From the NCBI RefSeq assembly GCF_042433055.1, contig NZ_JBHLWB010000010.1, positions 1-64,000 of the forward strand: 64,000 bases of DNA, given 5' to 3'. This stretch comes from Gallibacterium trehalosifermentans. Its GTDB lineage: Bacteria; Pseudomonadota; Gammaproteobacteria; Enterobacterales; Pasteurellaceae. The notes under the pieces are model-generated. The model worked only from the letters and a program-made list of their open reading frames with translations, had not been told where the DNA came from and did no database searches. The translations under genes and the position numbers were made by a program. Below, one piece after another: positions 1 through 7,728 of the stretch (position 1 is its first letter; each line of letters opens with the position of its first letter).

Positions 1-104
1 GAGTGCAATAGGACCACCTGAATCCATGCCGAACTCAGAAGTGAAATGTTGTAACGCCGATGGTAGTGTGGGAGCTTCCCATGTGAGAGTAGGACACTGC
101 CAGG
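1..104 (+). rRNA. rrf: 5S ribosomal RNA, 5'-truncated by the window edge (first of two copies)
   Basis: The stretch carries the conserved 5S core with CCATGCCGAACTCAGAAGTG and closes with the GAGAGTAGGAC segment and a final stem strand. The 5' end lies outside the window. A second 5S copy follows about 55 bp downstream, so this is the distal end of an rrn operon. The central part is the same as in copy 2, but the helix I and II edges differ. Confidence 0.93.
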
Positions 105-157
105 TTTTATTTTTTAAGTATATTTAATTCGAGTGTATTTAAAAAATAAGAATTTTT

Positions 158-269
158 TGGCAATAATAGTGCAACAGCTCCACCTGAATCCATGCCGAAC
201 TCAGAAGTGAAATGTTGTAACGCCGATGGTAGTGTGGGAAGTTCCCATGTGAGAGTAGGACATTGCCAA
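158..269 (+). rRNA. rrf: 5S ribosomal RNA, second tandem copy
   Basis: A complete 5S gene: the 5' strand (TTGGCAATAATAGTGCAAC) can pair with the 3' end (GGACATTGCCAAT), and the conserved core between them matches the first copy. Differences from copy 1 sit in the loop after GTGCAA (CAGCT versus TAGGA), in the arm around GGGAAGTTCCC and in the terminal helix. The ends are set by the terminal stem and may be off by a base or two. Confidence 0.93.
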
Positions 270-283
270 TTCCTTAATATTGC

Positions 284-360
284 GGAGCGGTAGTTCAGCT
301 GGTTAGAATACCTGCCTGTCACGCAGGGGGTCGCGGGTTCGAGTCCCGTCCGTTCCGCCA
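284..360 (+). tRNA. tRNA-Asp (GTC)
   Basis: A 77-nt cloverleaf starting GGAGCGG and ending CCGTTCCGCCA, with CCA encoded. The anticodon GTC lies at 318-320 in the loop CTGTCAC, and the T arm contains GGTTCGAGTCC. It follows the second 5S gene at 14 bp and is probably co-transcribed with the rrn operon. Confidence 0.97.
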
Positions 361-375
361 TTTATTCATACCAGT

Positions 376-451
376 AGGGGCGTAGTTCAATTGGTAGAGC
401 ACCGGTCTCCAAAACCGGGTGTTGGGAGTTCGAGCCTCTCCGCCCCTGCCA
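376..451 (+). tRNA. tRNA-Trp (CCA)
   Basis: A 76-nt cloverleaf beginning AGGGGCGTAGTTCAATTGG and ending GCCCCTGCCA. The anticodon CCA is at 409-411, followed by AAA, and the T arm is GAGTTCGAGCCTC. It lies 15 bp after tRNA-Asp. An Asp-Trp pair after 5S is a known end for enterobacterial and Pasteurellaceae rrn operons. Confidence 0.97.
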
Positions 452-530
452 TTATTTATTATCTTCTTTATCCCATTTAATTTTTATTTATTATTGTTAT
501 TTATCTTAATCTTATTAAATTTTTCCCTTA

Positions 531-560
531 TTTTTATTTTTATTTTTATTTTTATTTTTA
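531..560. repeat. TTTTTA hexanucleotide microsatellite, five perfect units
   Basis: Five exact TTTTTA units are followed by an imperfect TTTTTTATTT. The array lies in noncoding AT-rich DNA 80 bp past tRNA-Trp. No gene starts close enough to suggest a control role. Confidence 0.8.
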
Positions 561-825
561 TTTTTTATTTCTGTTTTTATAATGATATTTATATGATAAG
601 CGAGAAAGAATAATAAAAAAGCATAGCTATAGATTGAATTTCCTGTCTTAGAAAAAGTTGTATTGTAAAATTTTTATCTCATATAAAACACTCCAAAATA
701 TAAATAAGCTTCAAACAAAAAAGATTAAATAACCTAATTATCACTGCTAAATTTAGAAGAATATCTAAAATTTAACTGTACTTCTCTTTTATTAATAAAA
801 CATCTGCTATAAAAATTTATTTTTG

Positions 826-854
826 CAACACGCTGATGAGGGTTTTGCGTGTTG
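826..854. repeat. Inverted repeat CAACACGC / GCGTGTTG
   Basis: Perfect 8-bp arms (826-833 and 847-854) flank a 13-nt loop. It sits downstream of the small minus-strand frame at 889-987. No clear T-tract follows the stem on either strand, so terminator function is uncertain. Confidence 0.5.
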
Positions 855-888
855 TTTGGCGGATTGTTGGTGTTTGCTTGTGGTATCG

Positions 889-987
889 TTATCGCAGCTT
901 ATCACATAACCGCCTGAGCTGATGATTTGTTGCAACATCGGCTAGAATTTCAAGCGGTGCAAGAAACGCATCAAGTGTATATTTCAT
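889..987 (-). CDS. Small hypothetical ORF, 32 residues, possibly a phage or element remnant
   Basis: An ATG at 987 is preceded four bases upstream by AGGTGG (complement at 992-997), a strong ribosome-binding site. The frame reads MKYTLDAFLAPLEILADV and continues to a stop after residue 32. I do not recognise the protein. The start signals are better than chance for this AT-rich stretch, while the short length suggests truncation. Its position beyond a tRNA gene is typical of integration relics, but I see no integrase or attachment repeat. It may equally be noncoding. Confidence 0.3.
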   Translation of the reverse strand: MKYTLDAFLAPLEILADVATNHQLRRLCDKLR

Positions 988-1290
988 TTCACCACCTTTT
1001 TGGTAGTTGTTTAAATTACCGCCTACGGCTACCGATAATAAGAGTTTTTGCGTTTAATATTAGCAGTTATATAGGGTTAATGCTGAAAATACAAGCTCAC
1101 AAGTAATAAGTTCATAATGAAAAATATTATTCCTTAAATTGTCCTTTATCTAAATAAGAAATAATAATTATTAACTATTCTCTAATATAAACAGAGAAAA
1201 TGGAGAAAGATTAACTATTTTTCCCCATATACTTGCTAAAAATAAATATAAAAAACGCTAATTTATTTTTAAGATAAATAAAAACTTGAC

Positions 1291-2184
1291 TTATTCTGTA
1301 ATAAATTTATTGGCTAATACTTGATATGTTGCACCATTTTCATATAGACGGAAGAGGCTATTTAATGAAATATCCTTATTCAGGACAACTTGGAGCCAAG
1401 TTTGTTGATCGTTATAGGTAAAATTAATAATTGTACCCGTACGACGCCAGCCACTTTCTAACGAGATTTCAACAGAATTACCAATTTCAATATCTTCTTG
1501 TACATCACTAATTAGTGTAAACATTGCTAATTTATTGGCACCACGATATTTTGCTCGAGCAATGGTTTCTTGTCCAATATAGCAACCTTTACTGAAAGAA
1601 ATAGCTTGTTCTAAATGTTGTAAATTGAGTGCTTGTGGGATAAATTCCCCTTGGCAGTGAGCGGTAAATAAGGGGTAATTATTTAGGATATTCAGAGCTT
1701 TCCATTTATTTTGATCTGCTGTGAAATTACGAGGAGCTTCCGTTAATACTAGATAATATTCTTGTTCGGTTGCTGTAATATGTAAAATCGTATCGGTTTC
1801 AGTTTGATAAACTTCTGTGTCAATATTGAGATCTTCTGGTAACTGATCTGCCGTAAATGCGTAAAGAGATAGATCTTTTGTAATAAAGTCTACTTTAGAA
1901 AATACAGCATATTTTTTTAATTGATCTAATGCACTTGGCAATAAACTTGCTTCAAAAATAAACCAGAATTGTTGAGAAGAGAATTTAATTAAACGGAATA
2001 GCGAAACTATTTTTCCTTTAGGATCACAGTGGGCTGCAAGGGTTGAACTCTTTTCTGGCATTTTCACCACATCACAAGTGAGTTGTCCTTGTAAAAAGGT
2101 TTGACTATCTACGCCAGAAATTTCAATAACATGATAATTATCTAATTGAATAGCGAGTTGAGTTATTTTATTTAATGTAGGCAT
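1291..2184 (-). CDS. ygfZ: tRNA-modifying folate-binding protein YgfZ
   Basis: A 297-residue member of the GcvT/YgfZ family, which binds tetrahydrofolate and supports assembly or repair of certain iron-sulfur enzymes such as the MiaB tRNA methylthiotransferase. The family signature KGCYIGQE is present around residues 199-206, with its Cys near 201. I chose the ATG at 2184 because AAGGAG lies just upstream; the frame stays open to 2226, but that extension lacks a ribosome-binding site. It follows deaD on the same strand at 53 bp. The length is a little below the E. coli protein (about 326). Confidence 0.9.
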   Translation of the reverse strand: MPTLNKITQLAIQLDNYHVIEISGVDSQTFLQGQLTCDVVKMPEKSSTLAAHCDPKGKIVSLFRLIKFSSQQFWFIFEASLLPSALDQLKKYAVFSKVDFITKDLSLYAFTADQLPEDLNIDTEVYQTETDTILHITATEQEYYLVLTEAPRNFTADQNKWKALNILNNYPLFTAHCQGEFIPQALNLQHLEQAISFSKGCYIGQETIARAKYRGANKLAMFTLISDVQEDIEIGNSVEISLESGWRRTGTIINFTYNDQQTWLQVVLNKDISLNSLFRLYENGATYQVLANKFITE

Positions 2185-2237
2185 AAATTTCTCCTTAGAG
2201 ATGAAAAATAGGGCTTGTATTGACAAGCCCTAGTAGA

Positions 2238-4019
2238 TTAACGTTCGGTAAATTTTTTACGACCTTCTTTAAATTTTCGTTCTTTTCCAGCACGCGATTT
2301 TTTCTTAAAAGAATCACTATCTCGTTCACGTGATTTTTTACGTGATGAATGATGTTTCTCATCAGAACTGATTGTAGCCGCTTCTAATAAAGACATTTTC
2401 ATTGGTTTGCCAACGACATAGGTACGTTGGAAATGTTGCAATAATCCTTTTGGCATTTCAATAGGTAATTCAACAGTTGCATGATGTTCATACAATTTAA
2501 TGTGTCCAATATAGCGACTACTTAAATTACCTTCATTGGCGATTGCCCCAACAATATGTCCTACTTCTACCCCATCTGCACGTCCTACTTCAATACGATA
2601 GATATCCATTGGCATACTATTGTAATTTTTTGCTCCACGGCGTTCAGCTGAACGTGGGTTTTCGCGTCTTTCTTTTTCTTTCCGCATTGGTTTAATTTCA
2701 GGATCTGGCGGTAGAATTAACTTTTGTTTACCTTGTAATAACATCATCATTGCTGCTGCAATATCTTCTTGAGATTGGTCTGCTGCAAAAATATCTTCAA
2801 GTAAGCTGCGATATAGATCCAGATCGTGGTGTTCTAATTGTGCAGTAATTTTTTGTCTAAATTTCTCACGTCTTACTATTTGTAGCTGTTCGTGATTTGG
2901 GACTTGTGTCTCATCAACTGTTTTTTTCATTAAACGTTCAATGTTGCGGAGATGACGTCTTTCTCTTGGCTCAACAAATAATAATGCACGTCCAGCACGC
3001 CCTGCACGTCCCGTACGACCAATTCGATGGACATAAGATTCTGGATCGAGTGGAATATCATAATTGATGACCAAGCTAATACGTTCAATATCAATACCAC
3101 GAGCTGCAACGTCTGTTGCAACGAGAATATCTAAACGACCGTTACGTAATTTATCTAGTGTTTGCTCACGTAATTGTTGGGTCATATCGCCATTTAATGC
3201 CGCACAACGGAAATTATTGCGTTCGAGAAGTTCGGTAATTTCTAAAGTTGCAGTTTTGGTTCGTGCAAAAATAATTGCAGCATCAAATTCTTCAACTTCT
3301 AGGAAACGAATTAATGCTTCACCTTTTTTGAAGCCATTGACTAGCCAATAAGATTGCGTAATATCGGGTGCCGTTTGTTGAGTAGATTGAATCTTAATCT
3401 CTTGTGGATTACGCATAAAACGGCGCGTAATGCGACGGATTGGTTCTGGCATCGTTGCTGAAAATAGTGCTGTTTGATGTTCCTCTGGTAACTCAGCCAT
3501 CACAGTTTCAACATCTTCAATAAAGCCCATACGTAACATTTCGTCAGCTTCGTCTAATACGATTGCTTTTAATGCGCTTAGATCTAATGTTTTACGACGA
3601 ATGTGATCTAAAATACGCCCTGGTGTGCCAACGACAACTTGGGCACCTTGTTTTAATGCACGTAATTGAATGTCATAACGTTGTCCACCGTATACAGTAA
3701 CAATATTGATACCTTTTAAGTTTTTGGCAAATTGTTCGCAAGCATCAGCGACTTGAATGGCTAGCTCACGCGTTGGTGCCATAACCAGTAATTGTGGATA
3801 TTTTTTATCTATTTCAATATGTGTTAAGAGAGGGAGAGCAAAGGCAGCCGTTTTGCCACTACCTGTTTGCGCCATGCCTAAAACATCATTGCCATTTAAT
3901 AAGTGAGGAATACAGGCTTGTTGAATAGGTGATGGATTAATAAAACCTAAATCTGAAATTGCAGATAAAAGTGTTTCTGGCAGATCTAAATCTGCAAATG
4001 TTAAAGTTTGTTCTGTCAT
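2238..4019 (-). CDS. deaD: DEAD-box ATP-dependent RNA helicase CsdA/DeaD
   Basis: A 593-residue RNA helicase for cold-shock mRNA unwinding and 50S ribosome assembly. It shows the DEAD-box set in order: GSGKT at 53-57, PTREL near 82, DEAD at 156-159, SAT at 187-189 and HRIGRTGRAGRAGR near 330. A DeaD-specific C-terminal region follows, with an RNA-recognition-like fold around 465-540 and a basic tail rich in Lys, Arg and Ser. It sits downstream of pnp and nlpI as in E. coli, which fits its link with RNA decay. A short frame on the opposite strand is a shadow. Confidence 0.96.
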   Translation of the reverse strand: MTEQTLTFADLDLPETLLSAISDLGFINPSPIQQACIPHLLNGNDVLGMAQTGSGKTAAFALPLLTHIEIDKKYPQLLVMAPTRELAIQVADACEQFAKNLKGINIVTVYGGQRYDIQLRALKQGAQVVVGTPGRILDHIRRKTLDLSALKAIVLDEADEMLRMGFIEDVETVMAELPEEHQTALFSATMPEPIRRITRRFMRNPQEIKIQSTQQTAPDITQSYWLVNGFKKGEALIRFLEVEEFDAAIIFARTKTATLEITELLERNNFRCAALNGDMTQQLREQTLDKLRNGRLDILVATDVAARGIDIERISLVINYDIPLDPESYVHRIGRTGRAGRAGRALLFVEPRERRHLRNIERLMKKTVDETQVPNHEQLQIVRREKFRQKITAQLEHHDLDLYRSLLEDIFAADQSQEDIAAAMMMLLQGKQKLILPPDPEIKPMRKEKERRENPRSAERRGAKNYNSMPMDIYRIEVGRADGVEVGHIVGAIANEGNLSSRYIGHIKLYEHHATVELPIEMPKGLLQHFQRTYVVGKPMKMSLLEAATISSDEKHHSSRKKSRERDSDSFKKKSRAGKERKFKEGRKKFTER

Positions 4020-4069
4020 GTAAATACCGAAAATATAAAATAATTTTGTTATAAGTGTGTTTGTAATGA

Positions 4070-4984
4070 TTAATTTTGAGGTTTAACTTTAGCTTCTCTT
4101 AAACGTGATAACTCCAATAAGGCAAAGCGGTATTCAACAAAGCTATAAACTTGGTTGACCATTGCTAATTTAAAGAGCGTGTTTGCATCTTGTTTGTGTT
4201 GTAACATTAATTGCTGCTTGGCTAGATAAAAATAAGTTTCGGTTAATACTTCTGCATATTGAGAAGTTGATTTTTCCGCATATTTTTTCATTCTTTCACG
4301 TAGTTCTGTGAGGGAAATCTGCTCTAGATAATATTGCACAATATTTGTTCCCCAATATTCATATGATAATTTGGAGGAACGTTGTTTAAGCAAAGCTAAT
4401 GCTTGATTTGGATTTTGTTTTAACTCATTAAAATATAACCATAATACACGATAAGGGTTAGTTGTTTCTTCTTGATAAAATTTAAGAAGATCATCTTCTG
4501 CTTCTGTATAACGATTAGAGTAATAAAAACTTAAACCGCGATTAAAGAAAGCATAACTATATTGAGGATCAACTGCTAATGCTGCATTGAAGTAATCAAT
4601 AGCGGTATCATAATCGCCCTCAATTAATGCATAGATTCCTAAGTAATTATAAGCATCTGCCATTTTAGGTTTGAGCTGGATTGCTTGTGAGAAATCAAAG
4701 CGAGAAAGCGTCCAAAGACCAAGACTATCGAAGATTACGCCACGTTCAAAATAGAAAGCAGCTCGGTCTTCTCTAGTCATTTTTTCTAATTGCAAAACTT
4801 GACTGAGTTTAGCAATCACAACTTCTTGATCCAGATGTTCCTGTGGTTTGGTATCTGAGAAGATAAGCTGTGAATCAGTCCCTAATACACTTAATGGTGA
4901 AGTGCTACAACCTACAATCAATAAACATAGGGAGATAAAAGAAAAATAAAAGACTGAACAAATTCTTTTTTGCAACTGACACAT
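4070..4984 (-). CDS. nlpI: Outer-membrane lipoprotein NlpI (TPR protein)
   Basis: A 304-residue lipoprotein that in E. coli acts as an adaptor for cell-wall endopeptidases and the Prc protease. The N-terminus has a basic start, a hydrophobic run and the lipobox LIVGC with the acylated Cys at 26. TPR helices follow; the clearest read ADAYNYLGIYALIEGDYDTA and SYAFFNRGLSFYYSNRY. It lies between pnp and deaD, the conserved E. coli order, with 82 bp to pnp. Length matches the family (about 294). Confidence 0.93.
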   Translation of the reverse strand: MCQLQKRICSVFYFSFISLCLLIVGCSTSPLSVLGTDSQLIFSDTKPQEHLDQEVVIAKLSQVLQLEKMTREDRAAFYFERGVIFDSLGLWTLSRFDFSQAIQLKPKMADAYNYLGIYALIEGDYDTAIDYFNAALAVDPQYSYAFFNRGLSFYYSNRYTEAEDDLLKFYQEETTNPYRVLWLYFNELKQNPNQALALLKQRSSKLSYEYWGTNIVQYYLEQISLTELRERMKKYAEKSTSQYAEVLTETYFYLAKQQLMLQHKQDANTLFKLAMVNQVYSFVEYRFALLELSRLREAKVKPQN

Positions 4985-5066
4985 GATACTGCCTTAAATA
5001 GCTCTAAGCTCAACATTACTGGCAAAAACACCGTGAAGAATCACGGTGTTATTCGTCATTGCTTAA

Positions 5067-7220
5067 TTATGCACTTGCTGAAGATTCCTCAACAACATTC
5101 TCTTCATTTGTTACCACTGAATTGTCATGTGTTGGTTGTAAATCTTTCATTGTTAAACGGATACGACCTTGGCGATCAATTTCCACTACTTTCACGGTAA
5201 CTTCTTGACCAACTTGTAGATAATCGCTTACTTTTTCTACACGAGCCTCAGAAATTTGTGAAATATGAACCAATCCTTCTTTGTTGCCAAGTACAGAAAC
5301 AAATGCACCGAAATCAACGATACGTGTTACTTTACCTTGATATATTTTGTTTACTTCTACTTCTGCAACAATATCTTCAATTTTCGCCATTACCGCTTTC
5401 GCTGCATTGTTATCTGTTGCAGCAATTTTCACCGTACCATCATCATCAATATCGATTGAGGTACCTGTTTCTTCAGTTAAGCTACGGATAACTGCACCAC
5501 CTTTACCAATGACATCTTTGATTTTCTTCGGATCAATCTTCATAGTATGGATACGTGGCGCAAAATCAGAAATATCGGCACGTGGTGTTTGAATTGCTTG
5601 TTCCATTACATTAAGAATGTGCATTCTGGCACTTTTTGCTTGATTTAATGCAATCTGCATAATTTCAGGGGTGATGCCTTCAATTTTAATATCCATTTGT
5701 AATGCAGTTACCCCAGTACGTGTACCAGCAACTTTAAAGTCCATATCACCAAGATGATCTTCATCGCCGAGAATGTCTGACAATACGACAAATTTTTCAT
5801 CTTCTTTCACTAAGCCCATTGCAATACCAGCAACAGCGGCTTTAATTGGTACACCTGCGTCCATTAATGAGAGTGATGCACCACACACTGATGCCATTGA
5901 AGATGAACCATTAGATTCCGTAATTTCAGAGACAACTCGAACAACATAAGGGAATTCAGCTAAGGTTGGCATAACAGCAGCTACACCACGTTTTGCTAAA
6001 CGACCATGTCCAATTTCACGACGTTTTGGAGAACCGATTTGTCCAGTTTCACCAACTGAATATGGAGGGAAGTTATAGTGGAAGAGGAAATGATCAGCTC
6101 TTTCACCTGTTAATTCATCAATAATTTGCGCATCTCGTTCAGTACCTAGTGTTGTAATCGCTAATGCTTGCGTTTCACCACGTGTAAAGATAGCCGAACC
6201 ATGGGTGCGAGGAAGCACACCAGTGCAAATATCTAATGCACGCACAGTATCCACAGTACGCCCATCAATACGCGGTTCACCTGCTAAAATACGACTACGT
6301 ACTACACGGCTTTCTAATTCGTGAATAATGTCGATGATTTTGCCTTCTGTAATGCTTTCATCTTCGCTATTTTCTGCAAGAATAGTGGCACAAATATCTG
6401 CTTTGATAGTATCAATTTGTTCATAACGAGCTTGCTTTTCAGTAATACGATAGGCTTCACCTAAACGGCTTTCAGAAAGCTCTTTGATACGATTAATTAA
6501 AGCTTCATTTTTTGCAGGCGCTTGCCATTCCCAGCGAGGTTTTCCAGCTTCTGCTGTGAATTCTTTAATCGCTTCAATCACCACTTGTTGTTGTTGATGA
6601 CCGAAAACTACGGCAGCCAACATTTGTTCTTCAGTTAAAATATCTGCTTCTGATTCAACCATTAAAACGGCTTTATCTGTACCTGCAACAACTAAATCTA
6701 AACGACTTTGTTTTTGTTCAGCCATGGTTGGGTTAAGTACAAATTGATCATTGATGAAGCCAACACGTGCTGCACCGATTGGACCATTAAATGGCACGCC
6801 TGATAATGATAACGCAGCAGAAGCACCGATCATGGCAACGAGATCTGGACTAATTTGTGGATTCACTGAAACAACGGTTGCAATAATTTGAATTTCATTC
6901 AGGAAGCCTTCAGGGAATAATGGGCGAATTGGACGATCGATCAAGCGAGCGATCAATGTTTCACCTTCAGAAGGGCGACCTTCACGTTTAAAGAACCCAC
7001 CAGGAATACGACCAGCAGCATAGCTACGTTCTTGGTAATTTACGGTTAAAGGGAAGAAATCTTGTCCTTCTTTAACATCTTTTTTGGCTACGACAGTAAC
7101 AAAAACACTGGTATCGTCCATGCTTGCCATTACTGCTGCAGTTGCCTGACGTGCAATAGCACCTGTCTCTAATGTTACGGTATGTTGACCGTATTTAAAT
7201 TGTTTCACGATTGGCGTCAC
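5067..7220 (-). CDS. pnp: Polyribonucleotide nucleotidyltransferase (PNPase)
   Basis: A 717-residue phosphorolytic 3'-5' exoribonuclease and degradosome subunit. Two RNase PH domains flank an alpha-helical linker. A KH domain follows with IGKGGAVIRSLTEETG near 560, then an S1 domain (GKVTRIVDFGAFVSVLGNKE) near 625-690. The start is GTG at 7220 with AAGGA upstream. No rpsO precedes it, unlike E. coli. The leader contains a long hairpin that fits RNase III/PNPase autoregulation. It heads the pnp-nlpI-deaD group. Confidence 0.97.
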   Translation of the reverse strand: MTPIVKQFKYGQHTVTLETGAIARQATAAVMASMDDTSVFVTVVAKKDVKEGQDFFPLTVNYQERSYAAGRIPGGFFKREGRPSEGETLIARLIDRPIRPLFPEGFLNEIQIIATVVSVNPQISPDLVAMIGASAALSLSGVPFNGPIGAARVGFINDQFVLNPTMAEQKQSRLDLVVAGTDKAVLMVESEADILTEEQMLAAVVFGHQQQQVVIEAIKEFTAEAGKPRWEWQAPAKNEALINRIKELSESRLGEAYRITEKQARYEQIDTIKADICATILAENSEDESITEGKIIDIIHELESRVVRSRILAGEPRIDGRTVDTVRALDICTGVLPRTHGSAIFTRGETQALAITTLGTERDAQIIDELTGERADHFLFHYNFPPYSVGETGQIGSPKRREIGHGRLAKRGVAAVMPTLAEFPYVVRVVSEITESNGSSSMASVCGASLSLMDAGVPIKAAVAGIAMGLVKEDEKFVVLSDILGDEDHLGDMDFKVAGTRTGVTALQMDIKIEGITPEIMQIALNQAKSARMHILNVMEQAIQTPRADISDFAPRIHTMKIDPKKIKDVIGKGGAVIRSLTEETGTSIDIDDDGTVKIAATDNNAAKAVMAKIEDIVAEVEVNKIYQGKVTRIVDFGAFVSVLGNKEGLVHISQISEARVEKVSDYLQVGQEVTVKVVEIDRQGRIRLTMKDLQPTHDNSVVTNEENVVEESSASA

Positions 7221-7278
7221 AACTTTTTCCTTATAAAAATAGGTTAAACAAAAAAATGATGTTTTGTAATGACCCGTT

Positions 7279-7327
7279 TGCGACTAGCAAAAATATTTTC
7301 CACTTAAAAATACTTTTGTTAGCCGCA
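7279..7327 (-). promoter_or_regulatory. pnp leader stem-loop, probable RNase III processing and autoregulation site
   Basis: On the minus strand a 20-base arm (7327-7308) pairs with 7298-7279 across a short loop, with two G-U pairs and one A-C mismatch. It lies about 60 bases before the pnp start. In E. coli the pnp leader forms a comparable long hairpin that RNase III cleaves and PNPase degrades to repress itself. The structure is seen; the role is inferred by analogy. Confidence 0.65.
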
Positions 7328-7356
7328 CACAAAACGAGGTATCACAAAAACAAGTC

Positions 7357-7362
7357 ATTATA
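7357..7362 (-). promoter_or_regulatory. Putative pnp promoter -10 element (TATAAT)
   Basis: A perfect minus-strand TATAAT lies just upstream of the pnp leader hairpin. No good -35 hexamer is evident at the expected distance. Confidence 0.45.
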
Positions 7363-7664
7363 GCGTATTTTTTCTGCTTTTAATGATTTTTCATAAAATA
7401 TATTTTATGCCTATAAAAAATGGCATCAGCCTTATCGTGGTACCAGTTTGTTGATAAAGCGCTCTTTGATTTATTTTTTCACTAAAATTGCACCTTTACG
7501 TTTTGCGTAAAGGTTACTCCATCAAGATTTAATGAAGTTTTCTCTTCGAATTATGCCCTAGTACTACAGTTACAATTTATTTTGCCCACAGTGTAGGAAA
7601 TCTTACAGGATCTCCATAAAAATCAATAAATGCTAAACAACCATTTATTTTAGCTAAATTGAAA

Positions 7665-7709
7665 GATAATGATTGACTCTATTTTATAAAATGATAATTA
7701 TAATCATTA
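7665..7709 (+). promoter_or_regulatory. Fur-box array upstream of the TbpB-like gene
   Basis: ATGATAATTATAATCATTA at 7691-7709 is a near-palindromic match to the Fur consensus built from GATAAT hexamers, and a second partial site GATAATGATTGAC starts at 7665. The array ends about 20 bp before the start codon of an iron-uptake operon, which supports iron repression. Confidence 0.75.
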
Positions 7710-7728
7710 ATATTTTTAAGGAGGGCTA

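Larger units (their letters stand above)
452..1290. other. AT-rich gene-poor region after the rrn operon
   Basis: About 840 bp without a convincing gene. The first half is extremely AT-rich and contains a TTTTTA hexamer repeat (531-560) whose apparent 64-residue frame is just Phe/Ile low complexity. The part from about 825 to 1060 has higher GC and holds an inverted repeat and a 32-codon minus-strand frame with a good ribosome-binding site, which may be a mobile-element relic. The rest shows nothing I can name. Confidence 0.6.
7221..7728. other. Divergent intergenic region between pnp and the TbpB-like gene
   Basis: 508 bp with no gene. It contains the pnp leader hairpin and -10 element on the left, a perfect inverted repeat ACCTTTACG/CGTAAAGGT at 7492-7514 with no T-tract, and Fur-type operators on the right. 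Nothing else in it is identifiable. Confidence 0.7.

Noticed and set aside
107..361. 84-residue minus-strand frame over the 5S and tRNA-Asp genes
   Set aside because: Antisense to stable RNA genes; its text is just the complement of the 5S and tRNA sequences.
419..613. 64-residue plus-strand frame overlapping tRNA-Trp
   Set aside because: Begins inside the tRNA and consists mainly of Phe/Ile repeats from the TTTTTA microsatellite; no ribosome-binding site.
7492..7514. Perfect inverted repeat ACCTTTACG/CGTAAAGGT as a terminator
   Set aside because: No T-tract on either side, and it lies between divergent genes where no transcript should end; left as an unexplained hairpin.
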